Source: Bryobacterales bacterium (GTDB taxonomy: Bacteria; Acidobacteriota; Terriglobia; Bryobacterales; Bryobacteraceae). Taken from it: 64,000 nt of DNA. The notes beneath the pieces are model-generated. The model was given only the letters and a program-made list of their open reading frames with translations, was not told the DNA's origin and did no database searches. The DNA lies in assembly GCA_016789905.1 (NCBI GenBank), contig JAEUQC010000041.1, positions 1-64,000 of the forward strand, read 5' to 3'. Positions 59,343 to 64,000 of this stretch are shown in pieces. Position numbers and translations under genes: made by a program. Each line of letters begins with the position of its first letter. Positions within the stretch are counted from its first letter, which is position 1.

Positions 59343-59951
59343 CTACTCGTTTTTTGAAGGCCTAGAGGCTGCATCCGCCTTATCGGCAGATTCCTCGCTC
59401 TTCGCAAATGCTTTCAACACGCGCTGGCGCGCTCGAAACAGCCGCACTTTCAGCGCATTCTCGTTCACTTTGTACACCGTTTCCAACTGCTTCAACGACA
59501 ATCCTTCCACTTCCTTCAACGTCAGCAACACGCGGTCTTCCTCGCTAACAGCGCCCAGCAGCGAATTCACAAAATCGCGGACTTTGCCCTGGCGCACCTG
59601 TTCCCGTTCAGCGATTGTTCCCGCGTCGGCATCGGCCATCATAACCTGCTGCTCGCTTAGGTCGCTCATGCGCGCTTCCGGTCGCCGCCGCTGCCGCCGC
59701 AAATAGTCGTATGCCGCGTTCACCGTCAATCGGTACAGCCACGGCTCGAAAACGTCCGGTTCCCGTAGTTGGTCCAACGAATAATAGAGGCGGACAAACA
59801 CTTCCTGGCCTACGTCCTCCACGTCTTCAGGCCGTCCAATAAGACGTGAGATCGTACCCAGAATTCTTCGCCGGTACGCCTGTACAATCTGGTTGAATGC
59901 CTGATCATCGCCCTGTTTGGCCCTCAGGATAAGCTCAAAGTCAACCAGCAT
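59343..59951 (-). CDS. ECF-family RNA polymerase sigma factor
   Basis: A 202-residue group 4 sigma factor. Region 2 (AFNQIVQAYRRRILGTISRLIGRPEDVEDVGQEVFVRLYYSLDQLREPDVFEPWLYRLTVNAAYDYLRR, residues 18-86) binds the -10 element and core polymerase. Region 4 (EEDRVLLTLKEVEGLSLKQLETVYKVNENALKVRLFRARQRV, about 137-178) binds -35. It is first in an operon with an anti-sigma-like and a Spy-like gene and is probably autoregulated. The 157 bases upstream of its start hold no gene and no promoter I can assign. Confidence 0.93.
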   Translation of the reverse strand: MLVDFELILRAKQGDDQAFNQIVQAYRRRILGTISRLIGRPEDVEDVGQEVFVRLYYSLDQLREPDVFEPWLYRLTVNAAYDYLRRQRRRPEARMSDLSEQQVMMADADAGTIAEREQVRQGKVRDFVNSLLGAVSEEDRVLLTLKEVEGLSLKQLETVYKVNENALKVRLFRARQRVLKAFAKSEESADKADAASRPSKNE

Positions 59952-60108
59952 CTTGGCACGCCACCTAATCCGCGTGGCTCTGCCAGGCAGTTCCTGGCTG
60001 GCCTTGAAGCTGCATCCCGCAGACCGTACAAAACAATAGGCGCTTTACCACTCTCTCCAGGTTACAGCAGATTTGCTGGAGGGCCAAGAATGACTATTCC
60101 TTCATTTA

Positions 60109-60294
60109 TCACGCCGCCTCAATCGATTGGCGGGCCCCGCGCTCCTCGCGTTGGGGCCCTTCACGTGTCTCCGAATACGCTTCTAATGATTTAAGCAATC
60201 GCTCTATCGTTCGTCGCCGTTGGAGCAAATAGGACAACTGCTCCTCCACCGGTGCCGATCGTAGCGCCGGAGGCAACAATTTTTGGGGGATCAT
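60109..60294 (-). CDS. Small helical hypothetical protein
   Basis: A 61-residue protein with a good ribosome-binding site (AGGAGT, five bases before ATG 60294). PVEEQLSYLLQRRRTIERLLKSLEAYSETREGPQREERGAR is one amphipathic coiled-coil-like helix. It stands alone between the sigma operon and the acyltransferase gene. No family or function is recognised. The ribosome-binding site and length are the only support that it is expressed. Confidence 0.5.
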   Translation of the reverse strand: MIPQKLLPPALRSAPVEEQLSYLLQRRRTIERLLKSLEAYSETREGPQREERGARQSIEAA

Positions 60295-60394
60295 ACGATA
60301 CTCCTAGAACTAGCAGTACCTTTTTCGTATTGCAATAAGAAGATCGTACTGGAACTTTGGGATGCCATCCCCCCATCTTCCGCTTTCCTTCCCC

Positions 60395-61024
60395 CTACGC
60401 GAACTGGGCCCGTGCCGCGCTCCAGGATCGCCGCATCCAACTCACCCGCTCCGCTTTTTCGCGAATCTCCTCCAGCCGAATGCCCAAAAGTTCCGTCTCA
60501 AAATTCACGCCCATGTACTTACGCGGCGCGGCCATCGGCCGGAATCCATACAAGCGCTGGTAAATCTCGGAATGTTCCACCCGCGGGCACGCCGTCAGCC
60601 ACTCCACGCCGTAGTGCTCCCCAAGTGCCGCCATATTTCCCAGTAGTCCGTAAAAGGCGTCTCGCCGCGCTGTCTGCGCGAAACAGAGCCGGCTTGCCTC
60701 AACAAAGGTGCTTCGCGCCATCGACTGGAACGCCGGGTGATCGCCGAAAACTTTTTCGGCAGGGGAAATGGTCCAGCCCAGGTCCGGTCGAACCACCGAG
60801 ATTCGCACCGTGGCCAGCGGCTCGGCCTCCGTATCCCTCACCAGAAAACTGAACTGATTCGGAGCGTCGTCCAGCGCGTCGCGGAAGCGGCTGTCCGTGC
60901 GAGCTTCAATCGCGCCTCGCCGGTGATAGCAAAGGTATCGAAGCCGGAAAACCGCTTCCAAATCCGCGCTGGTTCGGGCAATCGAGCACTGCAAGGGGAG
61001 AGGAGCTACGTCTGTGATGATCAT
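60395..61024 (-). CDS. GNAT-fold N-acyl-amino-acid synthase / exosortase-associated acyltransferase-like protein
   Basis: A 209-residue acyltransferase. FRLRYLCYHRRGAIEARTDSRFRDALDDAPNQFSFLVRDTEAEPLATVRISV (residues about 26-77) is the FeeM/autoinducer-synthase-like GNAT core, and EASRLCFAQTARRDAFYGLLGNMAALGEHYGVEWLTACP near 110-148 is the acyl-binding second half. These enzymes use acyl-ACP. Related proteins are tied to PEP-CTERM/exosortase systems, and a PEP-CTERM protein is encoded 68 bases upstream on the same strand. Start ATG 61024 follows GAGGGGG. Confidence 0.72.
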   Translation of the reverse strand: MIITDVAPLPLQCSIARTSADLEAVFRLRYLCYHRRGAIEARTDSRFRDALDDAPNQFSFLVRDTEAEPLATVRISVVRPDLGWTISPAEKVFGDHPAFQSMARSTFVEASRLCFAQTARRDAFYGLLGNMAALGEHYGVEWLTACPRVEHSEIYQRLYGFRPMAAPRKYMGVNFETELLGIRLEEIREKAERVSWMRRSWSAARAQFA

Positions 61025-61092
61025 GGCCCCCTCTCAGCGCGCAATCGCCGCCAATGGGGCCATGGCGGCGCGACTTTCCCCCACACCGCTAA

Positions 61093-61791
61093 TTAGCGGC
61101 GCCGCAGCCGGTAAATAACGGCAAGCCCGGCGGCGAACAGCGCGTAGGTTGCCGGTTCAGGCACACCGGTGGGCGCCGCCGAATAGGACGCATTCAAACG
61201 ATTGGAAAACGTCCCGATGCTGGCGTTGCCAGCATTGCCGCTAATGGACACGATGTTGCCGAGACCCGGGAGACTGGTGGTAACTCCGGCCGGCAGATTG
61301 CAGGAGTCCGCCGTGGACGTGGAAAACGCTAGACAGACGGGCGCGCCGGGAATCACAAACTGCACGGCCGCGTTCCCATTTCCGGAAAAACTGCTTGTAT
61401 TCAGCATTACTTCTGCGGGATCGATGAACTGCACACTACCGGGCGTCAACGGCGCGATGGCGACGTTGTAAGTGAAGCTGAAACTGTTCGTGTTCCCTGC
61501 ATTCGCCAGAAAGACCACGTTGGGATTGGCGGCCGTAGCGATCTTGGTCATACTGAGAACGGCGCCAAGCCCTGGGCCTGCAGTCAGATTCAACGCAATA
61601 TCGGCGCCCGTCACCAGTTGTGTCCCGGTCGCCGAGTTGGCGGCAAGGGCGAAATTGGAAAACGTGTACTGAACCTGGCCGCCGGCGTTGAGCACGCAAG
61701 CGCCCGGCGAGGCGACAGTACCGCAAGAAAGAGCCGAAGCGCCCATGGCGCCGGCGACGAAAAGCATGGGCAGAAGGAGTTGAGGTTTCAT
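61093..61791 (-). CDS. PEP-CTERM sorting-domain protein
   Basis: A 232-residue exported protein with signal peptide (LLLPMLFVAGAMGASA) and a C-terminal PEP-CTERM sorting signal: VPEPATYALFAAGLAVIYRLRRR, that is, a PEP motif, hydrophobic helix and Arg-rich end, recognised by exosortase. The body is a Gly/Ala/Ser-rich beta domain with four Cys. No exosortase gene lies in the window. It probably belongs to the cell surface or extracellular polymer matrix. The 72 bases upstream to the P450 gene hold no gene. Confidence 0.85.
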   Translation of the reverse strand: MKPQLLLPMLFVAGAMGASALSCGTVASPGACVLNAGGQVQYTFSNFALAANSATGTQLVTGADIALNLTAGPGLGAVLSMTKIATAANPNVVFLANAGNTNSFSFTYNVAIAPLTPGSVQFIDPAEVMLNTSSFSGNGNAAVQFVIPGAPVCLAFSTSTADSCNLPAGVTTSLPGLGNIVSISGNAGNASIGTFSNRLNASYSAAPTGVPEPATYALFAAGLAVIYRLRRR

Positions 61792-61863
61792 GGTTTACCT
61801 ACGGACAGCATGAAACCAGGCAGCAAAAGACTTCTCAGCAAAAGGTAAGCGTTTTGTAAAGTC

Positions 61864-63174
61864 TCACACCCGCCAGGTAAGCGGGTAGGATTTCGGCATG
61901 TGGCCATCGTATTCGATGCCAGCCGCCGCCTCCAGCCCGGGCATCAACAGGATCTGCCGCACAATCTCCGGAATCATCACCATGCCCACATACTTGCCAA
62001 GGCACTCATGGGCGCCATAGCCAAACGTGAAGTAGTGATACCAGTTTCTATTCGGCCGGAAGGCCTCGGGGTTCTCGAACGCCTTCGGGTCAAACATCGC
62101 CGATTGGGTTAGCGCCAGTACGTTGGTCCCTCCAGGAATGTGCGTTTCGTGAGGTGTCCCCTTGGCCAACGTATAGCCGCAGGCAGTCTGCCGGAACATA
62201 TATGGCGAAATGGGAACAAACCGGAGCGCTTCCCAGACGATCGAATCGAACTGCGAGGGGTCGTCCTCCCGTGCCGTATTACGAGCCTGGTCGAACAGGT
62301 CGGCGTGCTGAAGCAAATACTGAATGGTTTGCACACTCGCCTGGGCGGTGGTTTCGATGGTGCCGATCAGTAACCCTCCAGCGTTCACGCCCGCCCGTTT
62401 AATGTCAAAATCCACTTCGGCCGGAAACTTGGTTCGCAGCATCCGGGAGACGATATCATCCCGTAGCGGCCGTTTCCCTTTGCGAAACATCGCGGCAAGC
62501 CGTTGCAACGGCGCCCAGAGCCGCTCAAACTTCAGTGCGATGGAACGTGTCAGAACAAGCGCCGCGATGTACTTCCCGAGCTTTTCCCCGGAGGCGTCGT
62601 GGCTCGCCTGAATCCGCTCCCGTTCTTCGGCGGTGGCGATGTCGAACGGCTGGTTGTAGAACGTATCCACCTGGGCCCAATAGGACCATTCCATCAGGTC
62701 CTTGCGATGCATCCCAATCAGGCCGAAATAGTCGCGGACAATGGTCGCCGGAACCAGGCGGCAGTAACCGGAAACGGCGTCAATGCCGCCGCCCGCGCCC
62801 TCCAGCAGGTCCCGGCTGATGTCCCGCACCATGCGGCGCACTTCCGGCAGATCGTCGCGATTCAACAAGCCCTGCATGATCGACTTCTCCCTGTAGTGCA
62901 GCGCATCATCATCGTGCATCATCAGGTAGCCGTTCGCCATCTTCGCCTCGTACAGCTTTACCGTGAAGATCTTCGGCATGTTGAGCATTTCGATCACATC
63001 GTCGTAGAGCGAAACGAGAGTGCATTCCGGCAGAACCAGTATCGGCCGTTCCGCCCGCAGCTCTTTAAAAAAGCCGAGCGGATCAGTCTCCATCAGTCGC
63101 CGGACGAGTGCCAATTTCGATTCGGCGGGTTCACGGTCTATTCGTGGCAGATAGGCGGCCGGTGCGGGACCCAT
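61864..63174 (-). CDS. Cytochrome P450
   Basis: A 436-residue soluble P450. The haem-thiolate loop FGYGAHECLG carries the ligand Cys391, the K-helix ExxR is EALR near 314, and the I-helix region is AGVNAGGLLIGTIETTAQASVQ near 275, in which the usual Thr acid pair is altered to GTIET. YMFRQTACGYTLAKGTPHETHIPGGTNVLAL is the usual beta-bulge region. Start at 63174 is the longest plausible. A c-type cytochrome starts upstream and ends 15 bases before this gene, so the two are probably co-transcribed. The substrate is unknown. Confidence 0.9.
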   Translation of the reverse strand: MGPAPAAYLPRIDREPAESKLALVRRLMETDPLGFFKELRAERPILVLPECTLVSLYDDVIEMLNMPKIFTVKLYEAKMANGYLMMHDDDALHYREKSIMQGLLNRDDLPEVRRMVRDISRDLLEGAGGGIDAVSGYCRLVPATIVRDYFGLIGMHRKDLMEWSYWAQVDTFYNQPFDIATAEERERIQASHDASGEKLGKYIAALVLTRSIALKFERLWAPLQRLAAMFRKGKRPLRDDIVSRMLRTKFPAEVDFDIKRAGVNAGGLLIGTIETTAQASVQTIQYLLQHADLFDQARNTAREDDPSQFDSIVWEALRFVPISPYMFRQTACGYTLAKGTPHETHIPGGTNVLALTQSAMFDPKAFENPEAFRPNRNWYHYFTFGYGAHECLGKYVGMVMIPEIVRQILLMPGLEAAAGIEYDGHMPKSYPLTWRV

Positions 63175-63189
63175 GGCGGTTTCCTTGTC

Positions 63190-64000
63190 TCAGAGTGTTT
63201 TCAGGTATTCGACGAGGTCCCAACGGTCCGCTTCCGACATCTCCGCCGCGCCGTATTCGTGGCCGGCGTTGCTATTGCTGGGCTTCGCGGTGTCAAACAG
63301 GAACCCGTCGTACTCTCTTTCGCCGTGTTTGAAGCCCACCTTCTTCGCGTCCAGTTCGCGAGAACCCACCATGAATACCTCGGGCCGCTCTGCCGCCGGA
63401 AGCAGCAGGTCGTAAAGTGTCGGCACCGAACCGTTATGCAAATAAGGCGCGGTGGCCCAGATGCCGTTTAGCGAACGTCCCTTGTAGGCGCGCAGCGATT
63501 CATAGGGTGCAGCCGTCGAATCCGGCGTGTACTTGCCGGATTTTACCGACGGCTTGATCTTGTTCTGCGTGTACTCATCGTAGAGGTCGATAAACCAATC
63601 GGCCGCGCGCGTGAAAAACCACTTGTCCGGGTCTGGCGTTGCCACCACATTTTGCGTCGCGTTCGTCAATATCGCCGCCACCGGTGCTTTGGTATTCAGC
63701 AGAATCGCGCCAACGCTGTTCTTGGAATACATGTTGCGGAAGATGCCCGAATAGCCCGTGTAGTCAACGGAGTTATCCGCCATCTTGGGGTCCGTCTTTA
63801 CCTCCGCCACTTTGTCCATATGCGCCACAACACGGCGATCATCGCTCGCCCGGTCTATTTCCGCATGGCATTCGGCGCAATACTTGGCGAACAGCCGTTC
63901 CCCGCGTCCGGCGCGCGATTTATCAATCGCGGGAAGCCCGGCTTTAGCAACGGCGTCGTCCCACGCCGGCGATTGCAGCGACCAGAGACGGTCCTCCAGC
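63190..64000 (-). CDS. c-type cytochrome, RoxA-like/di-haem type (5' truncated by window edge)
   Basis: The last about 270 residues of a larger protein; the frame runs off the window (first full codon at 63999). A haem motif CAECH follows GERLFAKY near the left end of the visible chain. The C-terminal YKGRSLNGIWATAPYLHNGSVPTLYDLLLPAAERP matches the conserved end of RoxA-like and di-haem peroxidase-type cytochromes. Distal GHEYGAAEMSEADRWDLVEYLKTL closes the family signature. A second haem is expected upstream, outside the window. It lies just before the P450 gene and could act as its periplasmic redox partner or a separate dioxygenase (inference). Confidence 0.75.
   Translation of the reverse strand, partial: LEDRLWSLQSPAWDDAVAKAGLPAIDKSRAGRGERLFAKYCAECHAEIDRASDDRRVVAHMDKVAEVKTDPKMADNSVDYTGYSGIFRNMYSKNSVGAILLNTKAPVAAILTNATQNVVATPDPDKWFFTRAADWFIDLYDEYTQNKIKPSVKSGKYTPDSTAAPYESLRAYKGRSLNGIWATAPYLHNGSVPTLYDLLLPAAERPEVFMVGSRELDAKKVGFKHGEREYDGFLFDTAKPSNSNAGHEYGAAEMSEADRWDLVEYLKTL

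Overview
The window looks like a chromosomal segment of an acidobacterium, most like the Bryobacterales/Solibacter group. This rests on high G+C coding, an Oar-like TonB receptor with a carboxypeptidase-regulatory N-terminus, a second TonB receptor, a PEP-CTERM protein, DUF885, DUF4159 and haem-binding-domain proteins, and citramalate synthase encoded with ilvBNC. No rRNA or other taxonomic marker is present, so the assignment is an inference.

Left part (1-26.3 kb): the 3' portion of mfd, a SurA/PpiC foldase, a YhaM-like HD nuclease and a BlaI-type repressor, then an Oar-like receptor, a haem-binding protein, a lone Flp pilin and an SLC13/ArsB-like transporter followed by a decayed copy of its own 3' end. 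Next come a secreted cupin-like protein, a PAP2 phosphatase, a processive-type glycosyltransferase, a methyltransferase-TPR fusion, a secreted esterase, a TonB receptor and a DUF885 peptidase. The minus-strand operon ilvB-ilvN-ilvC-cimA makes branched-chain amino acids, with isoleucine entering through citramalate. It is preceded by a leader peptide of Ile/Val codons and an intrinsic terminator, a classic attenuator.

Middle (26.6-44.1 kb): a co-oriented minus-strand block of about 15 genes encodes a complete small tailed particle. In transcription order it has a small-terminase candidate, large terminase, portal, scaffold, P22-like coat, head-tail proteins, tail tube, a tail-assembly chaperone with a -1 frameshift extension at A AAA AAC, a 189-residue tape-measure-like protein, distal tail proteins, a 1308-aa hub and a 916-aa terminal protein. 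No integrase, replication, repressor or lysis gene is visible. Base composition matches the host, and the block abuts the ilv leader. This fits a gene-transfer-agent-like or domesticated particle better than an intact prophage, but this is an inference.

Right part (44.2-64 kb): a class V aminotransferase, HrpB helicase, DUF4259 and DUF4159 proteins, tRNA-Arg(UCU), an FHA-transglycosylase fusion, a PhnP-like metallohydrolase, ribF, a LacD-type aldolase, lexA, an FmdB-type zinc ribbon, dacB, a secreted unknown, an MFS transporter, rpmE, an ECF sigma/anti-sigma/Spy-like operon, a FeeM-like acyltransferase, a PEP-CTERM protein, a cytochrome P450 and a truncated c-type cytochrome. Upstream of rpmE lies a consensus sigma-70 promoter driving a structured RNA. 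That RNA carries a 13-nt near-perfect match to the 16S 3' tail, a 15-codon frame, a long-range stem and a terminator-like hairpin. It is a candidate small RNA or L31 leader.

The two most novel-looking systems are the compact particle locus and the rpmE-upstream RNA. The ilv attenuator and the frameshift site are the best-supported regulatory elements.
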